Shown here piece by piece: positions 1 through 5,326 of a stretch of 6,663 nt of DNA. Every line of letters starts with the position of its first letter. The stretch's first letter is position 1. Position numbers and translations under genes: made by a program. The notes under the pieces were generated by a model. It was not told where the DNA came from and ran no database searches. It saw nothing but the letters and a program-made list of their open reading frames with translations. This stretch comes from Bdellovibrio sp. ZAP7 (GTDB taxonomy: Bacteria; Bacteroidota; Bacteroidia; Flavobacteriales; Flavobacteriaceae), in assembly GCA_943324165.2 (NCBI GenBank), contig CALPKO020000077.1, positions 1 through 6,663 on the forward strand, read 5' to 3'.

Positions 1-419
1 GAAGGCTCCATTATGGTGTATTGTGGTGTGTTTTCTTTTGGCGTTGATGGTCCAAAAACGGCAATGCTAGATGGCCAAAATATTTTTTTTATTTTTTTTG
101 CTTTCGCTAGATTCAATACATGAAAAAGCGAATTCATATTCAAATCCCATGCAAAAGCAGGGTTTTTCTCTGCTGTAGCCGAAAGCAAAGCTGCCATCAA
201 ATAAATATCGGTGATGTGATGCACCTCAACTAAATGTTCAATTTGATTAAAATCCAATGCGTTGATGACTTCAAATGGTCCTGAGTTTACTACATCCACA
301 TTGAGTTTTCGAATGTCTGAAGCAATTACGTTTTCTGTACCGTAAATCATTCGCAATTTCTGTGTCAATTCTGTTCCGATTTGACCACAAGCCCCGATAA
401 TCAAAATTTTTGGATTCAT
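1..419 (-). CDS. tdh: L-threonine 3-dehydrogenase, SDR type (partial, C-terminus outside window)
   Basis: The 139 complete codons translate to a protein starting MNPKILIIGACGQIGTEL. This is an extended short-chain dehydrogenase/epimerase fold with the NAD-binding GxxGxxG at residues 9-15 and an acidic residue (Asp35, in ASDIR) that usually binds the NAD ribose. The order VNALDFNQIEHLVEVH (about 52-67), LMAALLSATAEKNP (74-87) and FWPSSIAVFGP (114-124, with the Ser of the active site) closely resembles the short-chain L-threonine dehydrogenases known from Flavobacterium. These oxidise L-threonine with NAD+ to 2-amino-3-oxobutyrate in the cytoplasm, the first step of threonine breakdown to glycine and acetyl-CoA. 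The window ends before the expected catalytic YxxxK, so that part cannot be confirmed. The start ATG at 417-419 gives the usual N-terminus. The gene is divergent from the lipoprotein gene. A UDP-sugar epimerase is the alternative, but the overall sequence favours threonine dehydrogenase. Confidence 0.9.
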   Translation of the reverse strand, partial: MNPKILIIGACGQIGTELTQKLRMIYGTENVIASDIRKLNVDVVNSGPFEVINALDFNQIEHLVEVHHITDIYLMAALLSATAEKNPAFAWDLNMNSLFHVLNLAKAKKIKKIFWPSSIAVFGPSTPKENTPQYTIMEP

Positions 420-437
420 TTGAAATTGTTTATGGTG

Positions 438-445
438 TAAAGATA
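438..445 (-). promoter_or_regulatory. possible -7 box for threonine dehydrogenase gene
   Basis: On the minus strand TATCTTTA lies 18 bases before the start codon and matches the Bacteroidota -7 consensus TAnnTTTG except at the last base. No convincing TTTG -33 element sits at the right distance. The implied leader would be only about 12-15 bases. This is a weak inference from position and consensus. Confidence 0.35.
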
Positions 446-534
446 ACGTTTTCGTAAAACAGAAAAGTTAAAATAAGAAAATTAAGAATGTAAAATTTAC
501 AACCGGTTTTTTAAATAGCTGAACAACAAAACAG

Positions 535-542
535 TATTTTTG
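535..542 (+). promoter_or_regulatory. -7 promoter box (TATTTTTG) of the lipoprotein gene
   Basis: TATTTTTG is an exact match to the Bacteroidota -7 element TAnnTTTG and ends 19 bases before the ATG of the lipoprotein gene. A run of T at 507-512 lies about where a TTTG -33 element would be, without matching it exactly. Transcription would start around 548-550, giving a very short leader. Confidence 0.6.
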
Positions 543-561
543 CAATTCAAATTTCATAAAA

Positions 562-1140
562 ATGAAAAAAAAATTATTTGGTGTGGTTGCGCTACTTATA
601 TTGACAATAGGTTGTAAAAACGACGACAATCAACGGGCGATTGAACAAGAAAAAGACATCAAAAAAAAGGAACTTGTCTTTGAAAACATCAATAAAAATT
701 GGAATTTTAATGTTCCGACTCTAAATCCGCAAACGCAAGTTTTGTTAAACAATTGGGTAGAATGGCGATTATTTAAAGAAGACATCAACAGAAAACCAAA
801 AAGTTCGATTGGTGCATTTCAACAAAAATCTAAAAGTTTGTCTAAAAAAGTTACTGATTTATCGCTTGCAATTCCACCAACAATAGCAACAACAGCTGTA
901 AAAAGCAGGATTTCTGTATTGACCACGCAAATCAAAATGTTAGAATTATACATGAATTTACAACAAATTCCTTACGAAAAAGTAAAAGTTTTGGTGCCAG
1001 AAATCAATTTAGGAATTGCTTCTTTGAATGCACAATTTGAAGAAATCAACCGAAAACAACAAATACCGCTAGAAAAAGGAGAATCAGATATGATTAGAAT
1101 GCTCGATACTGCAAGAGCAATTCCGGGTGGAAGTGAATAA
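562..1140 (+). CDS. putative outer-membrane lipoprotein, function unknown
   Basis: This 192-residue protein has a clear lipoprotein signal: a basic start (MKKK), a hydrophobic core and the lipobox LTIGC with the acylated Cys at position 18. After the cysteine comes KNDD (19-22), a Lys plus acidic pair close to the Cys. This resembles the lipoprotein export signal described for Capnocytophaga and Flavobacterium, which sends lipoproteins to the outer face of the outer membrane; surface exposure is therefore possible but inferred. The rest is predicted mostly helical: a charged stretch at 25-45, an LLNNWVEWRLFKEDI segment around 61-75, and a long amphipathic region at 115-165 that could form a helical hairpin. 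I recognise no catalytic motif or named family. It stands alone between a divergent and a convergent neighbour, with its own promoter box just upstream and a terminator-like hairpin about 35 bases after its stop. Confidence 0.85.
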   Translation: MKKKLFGVVALLILTIGCKNDDNQRAIEQEKDIKKKELVFENINKNWNFNVPTLNPQTQVLLNNWVEWRLFKEDINRKPKSSIGAFQQKSKSLSKKVTDLSLAIPPTIATTAVKSRISVLTTQIKMLELYMNLQQIPYEKVKVLVPEINLGIASLNAQFEEINRKQQIPLEKGESDMIRMLDTARAIPGGSE

Positions 1141-1174
1141 GATTTATTAAATTTTCAACATAACTTTAACATCG

Positions 1175-1202
1175 CACAAGAAACTTTTCTGTGGCTTTTT
1201 TT
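1175..1202 (+). terminator. hairpin plus T7 tract, likely terminator of the lipoprotein gene
   Basis: Bases 1175-1193 (CACAAGAAACTTTTCTGTG) form an almost fully self-complementary 19-mer with one mismatch and one G-U pair. After GC at 1194-1195 comes a run of seven T (1196-1202). It begins 35 bases after the lipoprotein stop on the same strand, as expected of an intrinsic terminator. The stem is AT-rich and has little loop room, so the termination strength is uncertain. It is also unit 1 of the tandem array described separately. Confidence 0.55.
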
Positions 1203-1251
1203 ATTTAAAACATAACGCCGGAAATTTTCCTGTGCCTTGTTTGGGACGACA

Positions 1252-1285
1252 GCATAACGTAGAAAACTTTTCTATGCCTTTTTTT
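1252..1285 (+). terminator. second hairpin plus T7 tract (unit 3 of the array)
   Basis: GCATA at 1252-1256 pairs with TATGC at 1273-1277, and the inner GAAAA (1262-1266) pairs with TTTTC (1268-1272) around a single C. The bases ACGTA between the two arms of the 5' side would bulge. Seven T follow at 1279-1285. The inner part can also be read as the perfect palindrome TAGAAAACTTTTCTA at 1260-1274. It could act as a back-up terminator for plus-strand transcription; this is inferred from structure only. Confidence 0.4.
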
Positions 1286-1431
1286 ATATGAAAAATAGTG
1301 TAGAAAAATTTTCTGCGGCTTGATGCAAACTGCAATATAAGGTAGAAAACTTTTATGTGGCTTTTTTAGTTGTAAGTAATTTTTTGTTTTGAATTGTGGT
1401 TTTTTACCAAAATTTAGAAGTAACTCAGTCA

Positions 1432-1509
1432 AAATCTGTTTTATCAGCGATTGTACAAAGTAAATCTGTATCATCAGCGTCGGTTTTAATTTTATAAGGC
1501 GTCGGTTTT
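1432..1509. repeat. short direct repeats in the intergenic stretch
   Basis: AAATCTGTTTTATCAGCG (1432-1449) is repeated at 1462-1479 as AAATCTGTATCATCAGCG, 16 of 18 bases identical, 30 bases apart. Overlapping the second copy, GCGTCGGTTTT occurs at 1477-1487 and again at 1499-1509, 22 bases apart. No open reading frame or RNA gene is evident here. From memory, similar AATCTGTG-type extragenic repeats are frequent in Flavobacterium genomes, so this may be a decayed copy of a dispersed family. The rest of the gene-free stretch (1371-1431 and 1510-1594) shows nothing I can name. Confidence 0.6.
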
Positions 1510-1594
1510 TTATAATACAGACTAAAAGGAGCTGACAATATTAATGTTACTTGCTTAGTCGCGAAAAACCTATCTATAAATTAAATAAATGCTA

Positions 1595-2410
1595 TCAAAT
1601 CTTCGTAATCACCAACTCCACTCGTCTGTCATATTCTGAGCCTTTTCCAAGCGGAACGGTATTGCCATAGCCCTTAAAGGTCATTCTACTTTTAGCAATT
1701 TTTTTAACAATCAAGTATTTATAAACGTTTTCTGCCCGGTTTTGAGAAAGTTGACGCTTGCGGGTTTCTAAATCAATGGCTTCTTTTTGAAACGGAGGTG
1801 TGCAACAAATGTGTCCTTGAATTTCAAATTGTAATGTTTTGTATTTCAACAAAAGCTTAGCCATTTTGTCTAAATCGTTTTTGCATTTTAGGTTTAACTT
1901 GCTACTTCCACGTTCAAACAATAGGTTTTCTAGGTAAATGTGGTCGCCTACAACATGCTTTTTTTGTAAAGTGGTAAAAAATCCAGGAATTTCGATTTTC
2001 GGCAAAGGCTTTAAATTCAAAACCACATCGACACGGCGGTTTTTTGAGCGCACTTCTGGCAGATTTTCTACAATGTCATCGTCAATCAAAATGCGTCCTT
2101 TACCTTCTATCGTTACAATAATTTTGTTTTTTATCCCGCTTGCTATCAATTTAGATTTGATGGTGTTAGCACGATTGTTCGACAATTTAAAATTATATGC
2201 TTCTTTGCCAATGTCGTCCGTATATCCAAATATTTGAACGGATTCGATTCTTGTAGTATCGGTGTTTTTAATAAAATTGACAACATCATTCGCTTGCTTT
2301 TCGTCTAAATTAAATTTATCAAACTGAAAATAAACCGACTGAACCTTTTCTTCTTGCGCTTGAAGTAGTCCAAAAATTAAAAACGGGAATATTTTTAAAA
2401 ATCGTAGCAT
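1595..2410 (-). CDS. secreted protein with two tandem OmpA-like domains
   Basis: The 271-residue product has an N-terminal signal peptide (about 1-18, ending LLQAQ) and no beta-barrel. Two OmpA C-terminal-type domains follow. The first, about 24-133, contains FGYTDDIGKEAYNFKLSNNRA with Asp65 and Arg80, the 15-residue spacing of the pair that binds diaminopimelate in peptidoglycan, and ends in RSKNRRVDVVL. The second, about 157-271, has GHICCTPP in place of GHTDxxG: Cys202 stands where the binding Asp should be, while Arg225 (QNRAENV) and the closing YDRRVELVI are kept. The protein is probably periplasmic and may anchor to the cell wall through its first domain; the role of the second is unclear. 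The start ATG overlaps the last base of the protease stop codon (TAATG), which supports this start and suggests translational coupling. No clear terminator follows. Confidence 0.9.
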   Translation of the reverse strand: MLRFLKIFPFLIFGLLQAQEEKVQSVYFQFDKFNLDEKQANDVVNFIKNTDTTRIESVQIFGYTDDIGKEAYNFKLSNNRANTIKSKLIASGIKNKIIVTIEGKGRILIDDDIVENLPEVRSKNRRVDVVLNLKPLPKIEIPGFFTTLQKKHVVGDHIYLENLLFERGSSKLNLKCKNDLDKMAKLLLKYKTLQFEIQGHICCTPPFQKEAIDLETRKRQLSQNRAENVYKYLIVKKIAKSRMTFKGYGNTVPLGKGSEYDRRVELVITKI

Positions 2411-4047
2411 TATTTCTTAATTATATTATTGAATTCTTGTGTATCATTTAAAATTGCTACCGCTTTTTTTATCTGCGTATCATTTTTGGTATAATATTGA
2501 TACAATCCTTCTTTATATTGATAGCGTTTTATAATTTCGTCCAAAATTAAGTTTTTAATTTCTTTTTGGTACTTATTCAACTGATTTTCTTCACTTTTTT
2601 GAACTGCAAGCAACAACTGTTGGTATTCTATAGAGATGGTTTCGTCTAATTTTTCTTTTTTAGCAGCTTCTAGCGTTTTCTTCAAAGTCAATTCTGTCTC
2701 TGTATTGAAATCGTACTTTTTGGTTTTCAAAAACGTTTTAAAATCCGTATAATCTGCATCAGAAATCGCAGGTATTTTATCGCCTAAAGTTGGATTTTTG
2801 TAATAATAGTTGGTTACGTAATCAAAAATACCATCGTTTTTTTGCAATGCCAAAGCGATATAACTCGGTTTTGTATCTTCTAATTCCACATCTGGTTGAA
2901 TTCCACCACCATCATAAACCGTTCTTCCGTTTTTGGTTTTAAAAGCGTTGTATTGGGCAGCTTCTGTACGAATAGCTTTGCCGTCTTTGTCTTTTTTAGA
3001 ATAATCTAACGCTTGAATACATCTCCCTGAGGGCGTATAATACCGCGAAATGGTTACTTTTACTTGTGTACCGTAAGTCAAATCGATTGGTCGTTGCACC
3101 AATCCTTTTCCAAAACTTCTGCTTCCAATAATTACTGCTCGATCTAAATCTTGCAATGCTCCCGAAACAATTTCTGATGCTGATGCACTCTTTCCATCAA
3201 CAATCACAAGCAATGGAATTTCTAAATCTATAGGGTCTTTAGTAGTTTTAAAAACATTATTGTTTTTCTCAACTTTCGATTTGGTAGTTACAATTACCTC
3301 TCCTTTTGGTACAAAAAAGCTGCAAATGTTTACGGCTTCTGTAACTAAACCACCGGGATTTCCTCTCAGGTCTAAGATTATTCTTTCTGCTCCTTGACTT
3401 TTGAGTTTTTCTAAAGCTTCTTTGGTTTCTTGTGATGCTTTCCTAGAAAATTGAGACAACACAATATAGCCGGTTTTATCATCAATTTTAGCGAAAAAAG
3501 GAACCGCTTTGATGTCAATTTCTTCTAAAATAATTTGCGTTGTGTTGGTTTTTCCTTGTCTTCTAAATTTGACTTCAATTTTAGCGTTTTTTGCGCCTTT
3601 CATTAATTGCGAGGCATCGTCTTTATAATCTGCTAAATCAATATCGCCAATTTGAGTGATTTCATCTCCAGGTTTTAATCCCGCTTTGTCCGCAGGATAG
3701 TTTTTATAAGTTTCTTTCACTATCACTTTTCCCTCTTTTCGGGTCATCATTGCTCCAATTCCTGTGTATTCGCCAGTGGTGTTTATTTTAAATTTCACCA
3801 CATCTTGTTCGTTGAAGTAATTGGTATAGGGATCTAACTCAAGCAACATGCTTTTCAAAGCTTTGTCCATCAATTCGCCTGGATTGGTTTGATCGACATA
3901 ATTCGTATTAATGGTTTTAAATACTTCTGTGAAAATTTCAATTTGTTTTGCAATTTCAAAAAAATCATCCTTAAAACTGGCTCCAACGTATAGAAATCCT
4001 GCTGCAACAACTGGAATTATAAATTTTTTCTGAAATATTTTAAACAT
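2410..4047 (-). CDS. S41 family C-terminal processing protease (CtpA/Prc type)
   Basis: The 545-residue protein is a PDZ-containing serine protease that cleaves exported proteins near their C-termini. An N-terminal hydrophobic segment (about 9-25, FIIPVVAAGFLYVGASF) is a signal or membrane anchor placing it in the periplasm. A PDZ domain spans about 85-178 (GEYTGIGAM, then KAGLKPGDEI). The S41 core follows, with LDLRGNPGG at 225-233 and GKSASASEIVSGALQD at 285-300. By its spacing to Lys314 (25 residues) Ser289 is the nucleophile, and Gln318 lies four residues after the Lys, completing the Ser-Lys-Gln triad of the CtpB/Prc family. A charged helical C-terminal region (about 430-545) follows. 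The gene starts 70 bases after the rnpA stop with no obvious promoter or terminator between, so it is probably co-transcribed with rnpA, and it overlaps the OmpA-domain gene by one base. That neighbour is an obvious candidate partner or substrate, but this is inference. Confidence 0.95.
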   Translation of the reverse strand: MFKIFQKKFIIPVVAAGFLYVGASFKDDFFEIAKQIEIFTEVFKTINTNYVDQTNPGELMDKALKSMLLELDPYTNYFNEQDVVKFKINTTGEYTGIGAMMTRKEGKVIVKETYKNYPADKAGLKPGDEITQIGDIDLADYKDDASQLMKGAKNAKIEVKFRRQGKTNTTQIILEEIDIKAVPFFAKIDDKTGYIVLSQFSRKASQETKEALEKLKSQGAERIILDLRGNPGGLVTEAVNICSFFVPKGEVIVTTKSKVEKNNNVFKTTKDPIDLEIPLLVIVDGKSASASEIVSGALQDLDRAVIIGSRSFGKGLVQRPIDLTYGTQVKVTISRYYTPSGRCIQALDYSKKDKDGKAIRTEAAQYNAFKTKNGRTVYDGGGIQPDVELEDTKPSYIALALQKNDGIFDYVTNYYYKNPTLGDKIPAISDADYTDFKTFLKTKKYDFNTETELTLKKTLEAAKKEKLDETISIEYQQLLLAVQKSEENQLNKYQKEIKNLILDEIIKRYQYKEGLYQYYTKNDTQIKKAVAILNDTQEFNNIIKK

Positions 4048-4117
4048 AATTAATTTTTGTTTTTTAAAGAAAAGAGTACTAAACTAATGATTTATATCGA
4101 AACTTCGCATTAAAGAT

Positions 4118-4504
4118 TTAAGTATCTGAAGTATTTTTGATTTGAAGTAAAAATTTCTCGAAAAGCTGAATGGTTTTTGTATTTATTTCATCGTATTTCA
4201 AACGTTCTTTGGTTTGATAAAAAAACATGAAGGCATACGTTTTGTCCAAACCATCAATCAGCAATTGTTTATTTAATCGATAGGTTTCTCGCAAAATTCT
4301 TTTAAAATAGTTCCGGTCAACGGCATTTTTAAAATTTCTTTTAGAAACCGATACGCCCATTTTTAGTTTTTCACCATTTTGCAAATCAACTGGAACGTAA
4401 ACCAACCGTAAAGGAAATTTCGATACCGATTTACCTTCTGAAAAAAGTAAATCTATCGTATTTTTACTTTTAAGCTTTTCGTTTTTTGGATAAGAAAATG
4501 TCAT
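4118..4504 (-). CDS. rnpA: ribonuclease P protein component
   Basis: The product is the basic protein subunit of RNase P, which helps the catalytic RNA remove 5' leaders from tRNA precursors in the cytoplasm. With the start used here it has 128 residues, a usual length. The family pattern is clear: KNEKLKSKNTIDLLFSEGK at the N-terminus (7-25), the aromatic/basic strand FPLRLVYVPV (30-39), and the conserved RNR region VSKRNFKNAVDRNYFKRILRE (53-73). An ATG 21 bases further upstream (at 4525) is open in frame and would add MHQVFNQ. I prefer 4504 because homologues begin at M-x-F/T-YPK-x-EKLKSK and because the likely -7 promoter box overlaps the upstream ATG, so the transcript should begin downstream of it. 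It is followed by the S41 protease gene. The RNA subunit gene rnpB is not in this window. Confidence 0.95.
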   Translation of the reverse strand: MTFSYPKNEKLKSKNTIDLLFSEGKSVSKFPLRLVYVPVDLQNGEKLKMGVSVSKRNFKNAVDRNYFKRILRETYRLNKQLLIDGLDKTYAFMFFYQTKERLKYDEINTKTIQLFEKFLLQIKNTSDT

Positions 4505-4522
4505 TTGATTGAATACTTGATG

Positions 4523-4530
4523 CAAAGTTA
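4523..4530 (-). promoter_or_regulatory. -7 promoter box (TAACTTTG) of the rnpA operon; decides the rnpA start
   Basis: On the minus strand TAACTTTG fits TAnnTTTG exactly. Its last bases overlap the upstream in-frame ATG at 4523-4525. A transcript starting about 5-7 bases downstream (near 4517) would lack that ATG and carry a leader of roughly 13 bases to the ATG at 4504. No clear TTTG -33 element is visible; the 19-20-bp repeats lie immediately upstream instead. Confidence 0.6.
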
Positions 4531-4540
4531 AGGAAGTTTC

Positions 4541-4619
4541 TTTTAAGGTTATTAGTTTCTTTAAAGGTTATCAGGTTAGAAAAAAGGTTATGAGGTTACA
4601 AAATGGTGATTAGTTTAGG
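4541..4619. repeat. four tandem 19-20-bp repeats (AAGGTTATnAG type)
   Basis: AAGGTTATTAG, AAGGTTATCAGGTTA, AAGGTTATGAGGTTA and the more diverged TGGTGATTAGTTTA follow one another, with their GG pairs starting at 4547, 4566, 4586 and 4605 (steps 19, 20, 19). They occupy the upstream side of the rnpA promoter in the divergent intergenic region. Two segments recur inverted in the leader of the next gene: AATAACCTT (4683-4691) is the reverse complement of 4545-4553, and CTCATAACC (4674-4682) that of 4586-4594. The array could be a binding-site cluster or a copy of a dispersed extragenic repeat. Confidence 0.75.
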
Positions 4620-4657
4620 AATTCCGATTAATTTATGCTAATAGTTTAAAAAAACTT

Positions 4658-4665
4658 TATTTTTG
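4658..4665 (+). promoter_or_regulatory. -7 promoter box (TATTTTTG) of the PagL-like gene
   Basis: TATTTTTG matches TAnnTTTG exactly and ends 43 bases before the ATG at 4709. TTTA at 4632-4635, 22 bases upstream, is a one-mismatch candidate for the TTTG -33 element. The predicted leader (about 4671-4708) contains the inverted copies of the upstream repeats. Confidence 0.55.
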
Positions 4666-4708
4666 TCTCTAAACTCATAACCAATAACCTTATAAACCTA
4701 AGAAAAAA

Positions 4709-5326
4709 ATGCTTAAAAAAAAACTTCTTGTTTTGATTATAATATTCTCAATTAACACATTTTCGCAACAAAATAAACATCCTGTTGCTGTTGGTCTTAA
4801 TTATGGTTTTGGAAGCGAAATTAAAAATAGCGATTATACCTACACTAATAATTATTATAAATTGCAATTCAATTATACGTTGAGTAAAACTAAAAATTTT
4901 GAATATCAAATTTTGTTACAACCTGAAATTAATTTTGCAACTCATCAACTTAAAAATCTTTATTTTGTTAAGCCAGACGAACTTGATTATTTAGTAAAAA
5001 GAGAGCAATATACTAAACTTAAGGACATTAAAGAGTATGTCTTAGGTGTTGGATTTTTGATTAGAAAACCAATTTCAAAATCATTAAGTTTTTATGTTCT
5101 GGGAAGCGTAGGCCCAATGATTACAGATACTCAAACCGAAAGATTAACGAAGGGATTTGCATTTTCAGACGTTTTATCTTTGGGAATGTCTTTCAAAACC
5201 CAAAAGCTTATTTTTGACATTCGGCCGAGTTTGCGGCATAATTCTAATGCCGGACTTCAAAGTTCAAATGCTGGATTTAACACCAAAAACATCGAATTTG
5301 GAATTGCTTTTCCATTAAAAAATTAG
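4709..5326 (+). CDS. PagL-like outer-membrane lipid A deacylase / acyloxyacyl hydrolase candidate
   Basis: The 205-residue protein starts with a signal peptide (about 1-19, LLVLIIIFSINTFSQ). It then shows alternating short hydrophobic strands (VAVGLNYGFG, YYKLQFNYTL, FEYQILLQPEINF, EYVLGVGFLIRKP, SFYVLGSVGPMI, VLSLGMSF, LIFDIRPSLRH, IEFGIAF), as expected of a small outer-membrane beta-barrel. The stretch RHNSNAGLQSSNAGFN (176-191) matches the active-site signature of PagL-type lipid A 3-O-deacylases, H-x-S-N-A-G...N-x-G-x-N, with His177 and Ser179 as the catalytic His and Ser. The third residue of the PagL triad, a Glu 12 residues after the Ser, is Asn191 here; Glu196 lies further on. The likely job is removal of an acyl chain from lipid A at the outer membrane, inferred from the motif and fold pattern only. 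The gene has its own promoter box, and its stop interlocks with the convergent gene. Confidence 0.75.
   Translation: MLKKKLLVLIIIFSINTFSQQNKHPVAVGLNYGFGSEIKNSDYTYTNNYYKLQFNYTLSKTKNFEYQILLQPEINFATHQLKNLYFVKPDELDYLVKREQYTKLKDIKEYVLGVGFLIRKPISKSLSFYVLGSVGPMITDTQTERLTKGFAFSDVLSLGMSFKTQKLIFDIRPSLRHNSNAGLQSSNAGFNTKNIEFGIAFPLKN

Larger units (their letters stand above)
1171..1370. repeat. five-unit tandem array of hairpin/T-tract elements, 41-42 bp period, alternating types
   Basis: Five degenerate copies of a short palindrome followed by TGTGGC or a variant lie at 1179-1190, 1220-1230, 1261-1273, 1302-1314 and 1344-1356. Taking the final C of the G(G/C)C that follows each palindrome as the anchor, the copies sit at 1195, 1236, 1278, 1319 and 1361, that is steps of 41, 42, 41 and 42. 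Units 1, 3 and 5 share a central C (AACTTTT) and a following run of 6-7 T. Units 2 and 4 lack the C (AAATTTTC) and have CTTG in place of the T run. The array is thus A-B-A-B-A with an 83-bp higher-order period. It fills the first half of the gene-free stretch between convergent genes and encodes no credible protein. Confidence 0.85.

Noticed and set aside
501..508. Palindrome AACCGGTT between the divergent first two genes as an operator
   Set aside because: An isolated eight-base palindrome can arise by chance, it does not extend outward, and there is no second copy or regulator gene nearby.
1171..1370. CRISPR array
   Set aside because: The spacing is regular, but the repeated core is only about 12-20 bp and differs between copies, the intervening sequences are partly similar to each other, and there are no cas genes.
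1205..1474. An 89-codon open frame on the minus strand across the repeat array
   Set aside because: It merely reads through the 41-42-bp repeats, whose alternating 41-bp steps break any repeating frame. The protein is basic and low in complexity, has no signal or domain, and no promoter or start context supports it.
1520..1560. Hairpin GACTAA (1520-1525) / TTAGTC (1555-1560) as terminator of the OmpA-domain gene
   Set aside because: The six-base stem encloses a loop of 29 bases and no T tract follows on either strand, so it is not a convincing terminator.
1938..2237. A 99-codon open frame on the plus strand
   Set aside because: It lies wholly antisense within the OmpA-domain gene, whose domains are unmistakable, so it is a shadow frame.
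4048..4117. A separate promoter for the S41 protease gene
   Set aside because: The 70-bp gap has only poor matches to TAnnTTTG (such as TAGTTTAG on the minus strand), so co-transcription with rnpA is the simpler reading.
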